In this document: one piece after another, positions 47,501-54,759 of the stretch
Layout: each line of letters opens with the position of its first letter
How positions within the stretch are numbered: the stretch's first letter is position 1
NCBI RefSeq assembly: GCF_020497125.1
Contig: NC_059073.1
Location: 143,415,012-143,479,011, forward strand
Reading direction: 5' to 3'
DNA: 64,000 nucleotides
From: Mauremys mutica
Lineage: Eukaryota; Chordata; Testudines; Geoemydidae
Made by a program: the position numbers and the translations under genes
The notes under the pieces: model-generated
Told to the model about the DNA's origin: nothing
The model's input: the letters and a program-made list of their open reading frames with translations, nothing else
Databases searched by the model: none

Positions 47501-49632
47501 CGTTAGCTTTAGAAAAAACACTTCTATCATGTCACATGGCAAAATTCCATACATTTTGAGAAAAAAATCAAATACAGCAAAAAAAATGAGAGTTTCTGTT
47601 CTTTAGAGGTTTCCCTAGAAAGTAATTAGTGTCAAAACGTTTGACTATGTTCATGTATTACTGCAGTTAAACATGCACACAATAGTCTAAATGTATACAC
47701 ACCTATCTCAGTAAGAAATATTATAAATTTTAGAAAAGTTTTATTTCACTGACATAAAAAGATATCTGAATGGGTGTGTTAAAAAATACTTCTGTTTTCT
47801 TGAAGTGCCAAAACCAAAGTTTGGGCCAAATTTGACGAAGGCATTATATAATTACAACATAGTCCCTTTATTATAAACCACATCATGCCTCATTTTATTT
47901 TTCAAATGGTTTGCACTGAAACTAAATAGGACATACCCCATCAGTATTTGCAATCCAAACATTAAACCATTGTGTTAATGCAGAAAAGCCTAAATATACA
48001 GTTGACTGAAAGCAAAAGTGAAACTGACTAGTACCTTCATTTCCCATGTTAAAGATAGAAGTAAAAAGCCTAAATAAGTTACTAAATGGAATGTTTTAAA
48101 AATCAGAGTTAACACAAAGACTTTGTCAAGTGAGAAAAAAAAATGACTGATAAAAACAACTTTAATTAAAAATACCACTGTATGATGGTGAGGTATAAGT
48201 CAAAAGACACATAGCCAACATTGTCACAGAGCTATAATCATACTAGAAATGGTAGAATTTTGCACTACAGGCTTCTGCATAAGTCAGATCTCACACACAT
48301 AGATGCAAGTACCATATATTTGCCATTACCTGCTACTACTGCTATTTTTCTTGGACTTGCTTCTCCGTTTTAAGGCATCTCTGTCCTTGTTATTGTAGGG
48401 TAACATAGAGGCATAGCCATGTTCGGCTTCTAAAAAAAACCAGGATTTCACTCGATCACTAAGTTAGCCCAAAACATGCAGACATCCAGGAGTATTTGGG
48501 GGTGGGAGGAGAACATATTTGAAAGGCCAAAGGTGGAAATCAATAAAATTAATTCGTTATCTGCTGATGAACAACACACACAGCCTTATATAAAACCCTC
48601 TAGAGCCAGGCAATCCATTGTTTCCAGCACGGGGATGACAAGCCCACGCCATACATGGGGGAAAACCACACAGAGGGCAAGCAATATGGATTTTGAAGTG
48701 GGGATCTGGAAGATGGGTCCCTTTCTCCCCATTCCGTACATGGGAATCTCCAGAACACTTGATTCTTGGAGGGGACACCCCGTCCATGGAAGGATCTACA
48801 CAAAAAGCCAGGGCGTTTGTGCGTGGTGGGATTATGCCCCAGGAGTTGCAATGTGCGCCTGGGAGTAAGGATCTTTCCACACCCCAAGATGAACGATTGG
48901 GGGAGCAGAGCGGATGGGGGAGGGGGACGGGGGTGGGCTCTGAGGGGCAGGGGGAACAGCAGCCGGGGTAAGGAAAGGGGGAGCCGGTGCTGGCTGTTCT
49001 CGGGGTGGGCGCGGGAGCCAGCGCCGATGGTCCCCGCTCGGGAGAGGAGGCTGCGCGCTCGGGATGGGATCCCGGCTCTTTTCGGTTCCGCTTTTTGCCG
49101 ACGACGGGTGGGGGAAGCAGCGGCGCAGGCCGCTGGCTCCCCGGCGTGGGGGGGGGGGGCGGTCTTCGGTCAGCACCCCCCGCCGGGGATAGCTCGGCCG
49201 CAGGGGAGGCCCTTCTCCTGGGGGCTGGTCCCTGGACCCTCTCTCCCGGGGCGCGGCCGGGGGGCAAGAGAGCGGGCCCGGGGGGAGCGAAACCAGGCCC
49301 CGGTTTCTCCTATGGGGGGCAGGCCCGGGGGGGGATACCCCGTATCTCCAACGGGGGGGCCAGGCCCGGGGGGGGCAGCACCCCGCTCTCTCCCGGGGGG
49401 TGGGATCTATGGGGGGGGTCGGTACCCCGCTCTTTCCCGCAGCGGGAGCCCCCCCCCGCTATCCCCGAGAAAGAGGCGGGATCCCGAGGCCGAGCCCCAG
49501 AGGAGGGGGCGGGCGGGCGGGCTGCCGTCTCCGGGGGCCGGTACCTCGCTCTCTCCGCTCCAGGTACTCGGCCGCCTCCAGCAGCATCTGGATGTTCACA
49601 CAGACCCGGGTCGCTGCTGCCGCCGCCGCCAT
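32402..49632 (-). CDS. MXD1: MXD1 (MAD1) MAX dimerization protein 1, six coding exons
   Basis: Seen: coding exons at 49632-49545, 48429-48330, 41708-41681, 35142-35028, 32847-32688 and 32589-32402, each with GT and AG intron ends. The product aligns along its length with vertebrate MXD1 (human 221 aa; here about 226 aa if the micro-exon were full length). Order: N-terminal SIN3-interaction helix ([17 protein letters not shown]), basic nuclear-localisation stretch (LKRRSKSKK), basic region and helix 1 (exons 3-4), helix 2 and leucine zipper (exons 4-5), then an acidic, Ser-rich tail. Known for the family: a nuclear repressor that pairs with MAX on E-boxes, recruits SIN3/HDAC and opposes MYC during differentiation; RIRMDSIGS keeps the RSK/AKT/S6K phosphorylation site of human MAD1 (Ser145). 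Odd: exon 3 is 28 nt instead of 30, which breaks the frame with standard splicing (see findings). Gene identity is not in doubt; integrity of the product is. Confidence 0.95.
32688..32847 (-). CDS. MXD1: MXD1 coding exon 5 (leucine zipper)
   Basis: 160 bp between CCCACAG and GTAAGTC. It encodes [20 protein letters not shown] and the rest of the zipper, then [20 protein letters not shown]. This is the dimerisation segment that pairs with the MAX zipper, plus the conserved Ser phosphorylation site. Confidence 0.95.
32848..35027 (-). other. MXD1: MXD1 intron 4
   Basis: GTGAGTTC to CCCACAG. Contents: a degenerate palindrome-type fragment at about 32933-33005 with the repeated words GGTGCTCAGCACC and GGCACCTAAC. 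Nothing else is recognised. Confidence 0.8.
35028..35142 (-). CDS. MXD1: MXD1 coding exon 4 (helix-loop-helix)
   Basis: 115 bp between TTTTACAG and GTGAGTTC. It encodes [18 protein letters not shown] (helix 1), the loop PESNRHTT and the start of helix 2, [12 protein letters not shown]. The match to human MXD1 is nearly residue for residue, and the exon ends on a codon boundary. Confidence 0.95.
35845..36078. mobile_element. Short DNA-transposon-like repeat (same family as 55079-55332)
   Basis: Contains CACTGGTAAAAGAGGGCTTTTGC, CACTAGTGTTTTTGCTGGCATA and closes AGTTTAGACCTGATC, the complement of the start of the copy in SNRNP27 intron 5. Opposite orientations, similar length (about 235-255 bp). 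Confidence 0.5.
36164..36322 (+). mobile_element. Turtle tRNA-derived SINE
   Basis: Same family as 24986-25172, sense orientation: TAGCTCAGTAGTTTGAGC, GGTTGTGAGTTCAATCC, GGTTGGACTAGATGACTCC and end CCTGATATTCTATG. Slightly shorter body, with about 15 bp missing after AATTTGGGG. It lies in MXD1 intron 3, antisense to the gene. Confidence 0.88.
36675..37766 (-). mobile_element. CR1 LINE with reverse-transcriptase remnant, in MXD1 intron 3
   Basis: About 1.1 kb, the longest LINE piece in the window. The minus strand carries a reverse-transcriptase segment with [20 protein letters not shown] and a second D (the FADD catalytic motif), then [16 protein letters not shown], and in a shifted frame [20 protein letters not shown] and [20 protein letters not shown]. 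5'-truncated and frameshifted, so not mobile. It has the same orientation as MXD1. Confidence 0.92.
38135..38225 (+). mobile_element. MIR-like SINE fragment in MXD1 intron 3
   Basis: TAAGTTCTAGTCACAGTCCA, then CAGCTCTGTCACGC and GACCTTGGGCCAGTGAC. Only the tRNA-like side and part of the core remain. Confidence 0.55.
38228..38305. repeat. Palindromic (hairpin) element in MXD1 intron 3
   Basis: Left GCCTGGTTTTCAGCAGTGTC and AAGCACCCACAGGTCCCA; right GAGTTATGGGTACTCAGCAT and CTCTGG are inverted copies. It directly follows the MIR fragment. Confidence 0.5.
38394..38580. mobile_element. TIR-bearing DNA element fragment in MXD1 intron 3
   Basis: Begins TAGGGTATGTCTACACTGCA, matching the terminus at 12359. 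The interior repeats GGGACTTGGGCTCCAGCC and AGCCAAGTCTCCAGCC. The second terminus is missing or diverged. Confidence 0.45.
38974..38998. repeat. CCCA/ACTC short tandem repeat
   Basis: CACCCACCCACCCACTCACC and a further CACTG, a low-complexity run in MXD1 intron 3. Confidence 0.7.
41681..41708 (-). CDS. MXD1: MXD1 micro-exon 3, 28 nt (2 nt shorter than expected)
   Basis: Acceptor TTTCAG then GTCAACACAATGAAATGG and donor AACAG followed by GTGAGTT, a strong pair. The family exon is 30 nt and encodes S/T-H-N-E-M-E-K-N, the start of the basic region. Here two bases are missing between GTCAACA and CAATGAA. Joined to exon 2 at its usual donor it reads R-S-T-Q-stop. The later part, HNEMEKN, is intact in another frame. 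Confidence 0.9.
42440..42600. mobile_element. Diverged turtle interspersed repeat, class unassigned
   Basis: Carries GCATCTGAAGAAGTGGGATG, CACAAAAGCTTTTGCCCAAA and GGTGTCACTGGACTCCTC, the word order of a repeat common in turtle genomes. I cannot assign its class from sequence alone. Confidence 0.45.
43292..44108 (+). mobile_element. hAT-type transposon remnant with transposase C-terminus and a large inverted repeat, in MXD1 intron 2
   Basis: Left terminus CAGTGGTCTCCAAAGT at 43292 and right terminus ACTTTGAGGTCACTG ending at 44108 are inverted copies of each other. At 43915-43998 the + strand reads [19 protein letters not shown] and ends near a stop, resembling the C-terminus of hAT transposases of the ZBED type. 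Inserted between them is GC-rich DNA with arms at 43493-43572 and 43635-43712 that are near-complete complements. The 8-base flanks do not match, so the ends may come from different events. Confidence 0.55.
48330..48429 (-). CDS. MXD1: MXD1 coding exon 2
   Basis: 100 bp, beginning after TTTTTAG and reading [20 protein letters not shown] then a basic run, nearly identical to human MXD1. The usual donor is CAG followed by GTAATGG at 48329. The exon ends in an AGT/AGC repeat that contains two further GT dinucleotides, giving possible donors after 48337 and 48340. Either would put the short exon 3 back into frame. Confidence 0.93.
48430..49544 (-). other. MXD1: MXD1 intron 1
   Basis: Starts GTACCGG inside the CpG island and ends in a poly-T tract with TAG. 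The part next to exon 1 (49145-49540) is extremely GC-rich and holds a G-rich minisatellite. Confidence 0.8.
49273..49440. repeat. G-rich minisatellite, unit about 40 bp
   Basis: Three to four degenerate units, each with G runs of six to eight, the core CAGGCCCGGGG and a trailing ACCCCG(T/C)(A/C)TCTC segment. Units start near 49273, 49313, 49352 and 49394. The G runs on the + strand (C runs on the MXD1 sense strand) could form G-quadruplexes. It lies in MXD1 intron 1 next to exon 1. Confidence 0.6.
49545..49632 (-). CDS. MXD1: MXD1 coding exon 1 (SIN3-interaction domain)
   Basis: Codes for 29 residues plus one base: a start Met, six alanines from a GCG/GCA run, then the amphipathic SIN3-binding helix and ERRER. 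The start is chosen by match to the family N-terminus and by good context (A at -3, G at +4). The bases AAGATGGCGGC over the start codon match the YY1 consensus, common where transcription starts just upstream. The donor is GAG followed by GTACCGG. The alanine run is longer than in human MXD1 (MAAAVRMN). Confidence 0.93.
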
Positions 49633-49849
49633 CTTACACCACCGCCGGGGCCCTGCGCTCGCCCTGCCGCGGAGCCTCACGGAGCAGCAGCTGCCACAGC
49701 CGGTCTGCACAGCCCGAATGTTTATCCCCCTCCCTCCTGCTCCGCTCTGACAGACCCCGGGCAACCAACCCCCCCGCAACGCAACCCAACCCACTGCCCC
49801 CTGCCAGCGCGGCGCTCACTGGATACCCAGAGACAAGTCCCGGCCTCTC

Positions 49850-50300
49850 ATTGGTCGACTCATATAAAGACCCGCCTCTTTCTATTATCCTCGCCTACGA
49901 TTGGTCTTTTTGTCCATATTCCCACCTCCTGATTATAGGCCCGCCTCTTTTCTTTGATTGGCCCAGTAGCCCTAGGTGCCGGCCCCATCCCTTAGCTACC
50001 TTCTAATCGGCCAATTCTTAGGAAGCACCGCCCTTTGCGCGGTCCAAAAGGACAACTGCTCTAACAGCCCCGCCCCCTCTCCCCTTCGGAAGTTACGATT
50101 GGCTAGAACTTTCATAGTTCCGCCCCACCTATTCTTCTCCAATAGGCTTAGCCAACAATGCCCCACCCCTTCCTCCGTTTCTTACCTCTGATTGGTCACG
50201 CCTTCTCAAAGGCCCTCCCTCTATTGTGCAAGGCTCCCCCTTCGCAGCTTCAACCGTCCGTCCAGCCGCCCACTGGCTGCTTCCAACGGAACAAACCAAT
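49850..50300. promoter_or_regulatory. CCAAT-box / GC-box array upstream of MXD1
   Basis: Eight CCAAT or ATTGG pentamers begin at 49850, 49900, 49957, 50011, 50098, 50139, 50191 and 50296, in both orientations, several inside the fuller GATTGG context bound by NF-Y. GC-box-like CCCGCC or CCGCCCC words lie between them (49871, 49940, about 50028, about 50069, about 50121). It sits just upstream of the MXD1 CpG island. The motifs are seen; NF-Y and Sp-family binding is inference from known consensus sites. Confidence 0.65.
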
Positions 50301-50384
50301 CAGCGAGCAGCAAGGCCAAAGAGGCGGGGACAAGGCCCCTGGGGCCAGGTGTCAGGCTTTGGAGCCCAACAATGCAGGAAGGGT

Positions 50385-50500
50385 GCAAGGACCAGGAAAT
50401 TCCAAGGGGCAAAAAGGGGTGCAAAGGGAGAAGAAAGGGAGGAATGCAGGGAGGGGTGCAAGGGGGGAGAAAAGGGGGAATGCAGGAAAGGGGTGAAAAG
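50385..50500. repeat. 37-bp purine-rich tandem repeat
   Basis: The word GGGGTG(C/A)AA begins at 50416, 50453 and 50490, spaced exactly 37 bp, with shared GGGAGAA and GGAATGCAGG segments. A weaker copy starts near 50387. Almost no pyrimidines occur on the + strand. Confidence 0.65.
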
Positions 50501-53500
50501 GACTGGATTTGAGGGGGGCAGAGAGGGATTCAAGGTAGTGATAGTATATAAGAGATAGGGAGTACAGAAGGAAGATGGACAGCCCAGGTGGTTGGATGCA
50601 GTAGGGGCTATAGCAAGCAGACATGTGCAGTGGAACACTGATGATTAGACAAAACAAAAGGCCACCCAAAAAAACAAAAACAAGCTATCGCCATCCTTTT
50701 ACAACAGAGCATCATAGGACTCCTGTGGGAGGGCTTTGGTATGATGTTTTGCAAGGCTTTAGTGCATCCCTCCCTTTCTATTATTCTCTAGGTATAGATC
50801 AGGAACTCCCATCAGCTTGTGCATTGCTAGCACTAGCCCTTCAGGTTTTTTTTAGAACTGGTTGTCTAGGCTGCTTCTCCTTGCCCTGTGCTGTGCTTCA
50901 TGCTCATGGGCACAAAGTCAGACCCACTCTGGGGAAAGGCTGCTTCAAACGCTCCTGTCACAATTGGTGAGAATGCAAAGCTGAACTATGCTGGTAAAGG
51001 TGCATACACTAGAACAGGACATGATAGGCACGGAGAAGGCTCCAACTTGGTAAATTCATTCAAACAATTAGCACACACAGATATTGACAGACCAGCCTCC
51101 CAAGAAATCACCTGTTACTGGGGGTTTGCAATTTGGCCCTAAAGGATTCCTCTGGCATGAACCCTGACATATAAATCTAAACAGTAGTTCAACCATTTAA
51201 CTGACAACATAATAAAACAGATTGCTGTACATACTTTGTTTCCATTCTTGTAAATCAAGCCATGTCCTATCATATCATGGCTTCATGTACAAAGGAAATA
51301 CACAAACAACTTTTACATGATCAGAAGTGACTTGCAGGTGTTCTCTTGCCTACAGCATTCAGACAAGAGGGCTAACACTTGCCTCACTGACCATAACCTC
51401 CATATGTAAATGAGGGACAACTACATTTCAGATCCATTTTTAAAGCAGCAATCAGTAAATGGAACCATAAAAAGCAACCACAGAAAATAGCATTCAGATG
51501 AAGCACCAGAGAAAGGCAGGTTACCTCTGCTCTTTTCAAAGAGCAGGGGGAACCTTCAACAGACAAAGACTCAATTTCCTATTCCCAAACACCAGGGAAC
51601 AGCATGTTTGATGTTGCTGCAAACAGCTGAACTACCATTAAGTCACACTTAAATACTGTTTAAAGCAAACATCTGCACAAAAACACAATGCCTGCCTTTT
51701 CTCCTTCTTTCCTGCTTGCTAGCCTCCACTTTTCCTCCTATTTAAGCTTAGTGTCTTGGTCTTTTTCAGTGTCTGTATTGCCTCCAGACTCATTTTGCTA
51801 TTTTTCATCTATTTCAAATAGTTGCTTTCCCCTGAGACTCTTGCTAACCCCACAAAATGGTCTTTTCTAATTGTGCCTCTCTCCCCTCACCTATTCTTAG
51901 GGTTTTTTTTCCTTTTCCCCTGTGTATCTCAGTCTGTTACCACCTTCTCTTCATTGATTGATTGATTGATTAAAAACCAGTCATTAGCAAATGTCTGGTT
52001 GTCCTGGAATAAGCTTAATTCCAGGTTGTCATGGAACAACATGTCCTGGTTTTAAGATGAATTCGTCACCTGCTCAGCTAAACCTGGGAGGTGACTGCTG
52101 CCTGAGGGATTCCATACCAGTGCAGAAACAAATGCTCCTAGTCAAGCACTAACTTATCTTCTCTGTGCATTAGAATCATGTGATGCTTCTCTGGGAGATC
52201 ATTGTCCTGCATGTCTCACTGGGGTGTGGGCAAGGACTAAAGCAACTCCAGCAGTCCTTCCATAATCAATCAGTTAAGGATTTAAGGTAGTAATACTCTA
52301 TTTCACATCCTGCTAACTTGACATGGCTCAGGCAACCAGGGGGAATTTATTGGAGGTCAGCAAAAAAAGGCCTCTGCCTAGCCTTCCGCTATATTGTGCT
52401 AATCAAGCCTTTTGGTAGGATAAAGCCTTGGAATAAAGACACTGCCCTCAACTCTAGGCTGCTTTAATCTCTGTTTGTCATAGGACCAGTAGAAAACTGG
52501 AATACTGCCTGAGATTAAGAATTAGGCATGAGCTTTAACAGAACATCTTCATCTCTACTGTGGTTGTGTTTTGGGGTAGGGGAATATGATCATCCTCATG
52601 TAAAACGGAATCTTCCAAATGAGGAAAAAATTTCAAAAGCCAGCACAAATTATGTTAGAGATTTAGATTTTCTACAGGCTTTAGCTGAACACCTGAAACT
52701 TATTTGTGCCTTTGAAAATCTTCTTCCTCCTCATCTAATGACTGGCAGTTCTACACTGCAGGCTGTCAACTTCCCCAGTCTTCTGTCATATGCAGTACGA
52801 CCTTTATTCACTGTTTTAAACAGGCTCTGGCCTACTTTTATTTATGGGTTTTGCCTGCCCAATTTCAGATGGCAACAGTCTCCATTGCCAGGGTTCAGAT
52901 TGTGCTTGGCCTGAGTGTTTTCTGCCTGCGTGGCGTATTAGCATCCTGCTAGTGTTGGGTCCCTACATTTATTTGTGTGGGCTGAATAAATCCTAATGCT
53001 ATTCTAGGTCATTGCAGGGTTGCACATGTGACTTTAATCTGGGTTGTTCCCTCTGTCAGATTAGTTGGGGGAAAAGGAAAATATAAAATCATGTTTTGCT
53101 TGTCAATGGTCATGGAGGCTACAGGAAAAGATGTGATAAAATGTGAAGGCTGGAGTAGTGGAGCAGCTTTAGGAAAGGATCTCAATTGCCAAGGCATGAA
53201 TACTGAGCTTGATTAAAAAAGAAAAAACAGGTCATCTAAGGCAAAGGCTATTTGCTATCTACGTCTTGGAGGTTAAAAGGTACATGTATGCAAGAGATTT
53301 TAACTATTTGCATCATGTGAGAGTTATCAAACTTCTGATCAGACGTTCCCAAAACCTCAGTCCACAGGAGGTTTAGGATCAGATGCTGGTGGTTCAGAGA
53401 CAGCACACTGGTCCCACAGACAGATTGGAGAGAGGAGATGAAGAACAATAGAGAACATGATTAATATTTTTCAAAGAATGACAAACTACTTATTGAACGA

Positions 53501-54050
53501 GGAAGAGCTAAAATACACGCAGCGCTTTTCAAATGTTTCTTTACCAATAACAACGGTATTTGCCACAGGGACGTTATGCAATCATGAATGGGAGAGGTGT
53601 ACATGATTGTGAATGGGAACAGAGGTGTTCATTAGGCACTTTATGTCAAATGGGCATGTGGTCTACACTATGAATAAGTTTTAACCTACCTCTTGAAATC
53701 AGCCACTGCATGTGCTGCCACCTGCTGGTATGTGTGTGAAATGGAACAGCAAATAAACCATGGCATTTGGAAAAGGTTGTTTATAAAAATAATCTAGATG
53801 CATAATAAACAATGAAAGCGGAAGGCTTTAAATGTTTCACCTCTGGGTCTTTAATATAACCCAGATTTACCTCCAAACTTTGCTCAGAGAAGAATCAGCC
53901 TCAAGAAGAATTTTAAGTAAGAAATCTGTAAACAAATATGAAAACTAAAGACTATTCCAACACGGTACATTTTTCCAAGCCAAAACAGTAAGTAAACTCA
54001 CTGCAACCCTTTGACACTATGCTATACTATCCTACTCGGTAGTTCTGGAC
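50501..54050. other. Intergenic DNA between the MXD1 promoter and the SNRNP27 3' end
   Basis: No coding sequence or known repeat family is recognised. A short TTGA microsatellite lies at 51953-51972. Open frames here are short and resemble nothing known. Confidence 0.6.
51953..51972. repeat. TTGA microsatellite
   Basis: About five tandem copies of ATTG/TTGA. Confidence 0.85.
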
Positions 54051-54704
54051 AACTTTTATTATTAACTAGTAAGAAAAGGGATAAGTGAAAAGTAAGGATG
54101 GGGGGAGGGGGGAAGAGATCTTAAATTAGGAAAACAATTCTCTCTCAGGGAGCCATGCTGTCTATAATGTTGAAATTCTCCCATGAGCACACTTTCCAAA
54201 TAATCCTGTTTCTGTTTTAAACCCTAAACCAGATTTATCTTCAGAGTGATTTATCCCTCCGTTTGACGGGCAAATAATTGCCTAGACATATCTCCAACAG
54301 CCTCCACTCCGGTGCTTTATTCCTGAGCAACACCATCATATTTTAATTATGGGGTGGGAGTAGATATATACCGTTTTTTATTGTAACTGACAATATTTAG
54401 TTATTTAAAAAAAACTCATAGAAGAAATGAAAAATAATACATCTAACAGGAAAGTCCTGACAGGGAACAAAACAGGCCTGAACACATTCAAATCCAATGT
54501 TTCTAGAAAGCATCATTTTTACCCTCTCTTCCTAGGAGGCAAAGCAAGTGTTTCTGGACTCTCATAAATAAGCTGATTTCATTTTACGGTGAGAAGCCGA
54601 GTTCCTGTCTCTGAGATCCCAGCACACACAAGTCATAGCGAGACAGTAAAATGTTAACCATTCATGCTCCAGAGGTCATTCTTCACAGGTAACAAGACTA
54701 GACA
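54050..54704 (-). other. SNRNP27: SNRNP27 3' UTR (predicted)
   Basis: Sequence after the stop codon, with minus-strand AATAAA signals at 54382-54377, 54321-54316 and 54060-54055. Which one is used cannot be told from sequence alone. Confidence 0.5.
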
Positions 54705-54759
54705 TCAGGCAATAAAATCCAACGGTCTGTTGAATCCGCCTTTTCTGTTCATGTACTGC
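54705..54759 (-). CDS. SNRNP27: SNRNP27 coding exon 6 and stop
   Basis: Begins after CATCACAG, encodes [17 protein letters not shown] and ends with TGA at 54707-54705. It is too short to show as a long open frame and was found from the family C-terminus. Confidence 0.93.

Larger units (their letters stand above)
41709..48329 (-). other. MXD1: MXD1 intron 2
   Basis: It holds a diverged turtle repeat at 42440-42590 and the hAT-like element with a large inverted repeat at 43292-44108. From 44110 to 48329 it is AT-rich unique-looking sequence in which nothing is recognised. Confidence 0.8.
48900..49800. promoter_or_regulatory. MXD1: CpG island over the MXD1 first exon
   Basis: Very high GC content and dense CpG dinucleotides contrast sharply with AT-rich sequence on both sides. 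It covers exon 1, the start of intron 1 and the presumed 5' UTR. No TATA box is placed convincingly, so a dispersed CpG-island promoter firing towards lower coordinates is inferred. Confidence 0.8.

Noticed and set aside
48557..50006. Several long open frames on both strands (up to 388 codons) across the CpG island
   Set aside because: They overlap MXD1 exon 1 in other frames, are dominated by Gly, Pro, Arg and Ala as GC-rich DNA gives, and match no domain.
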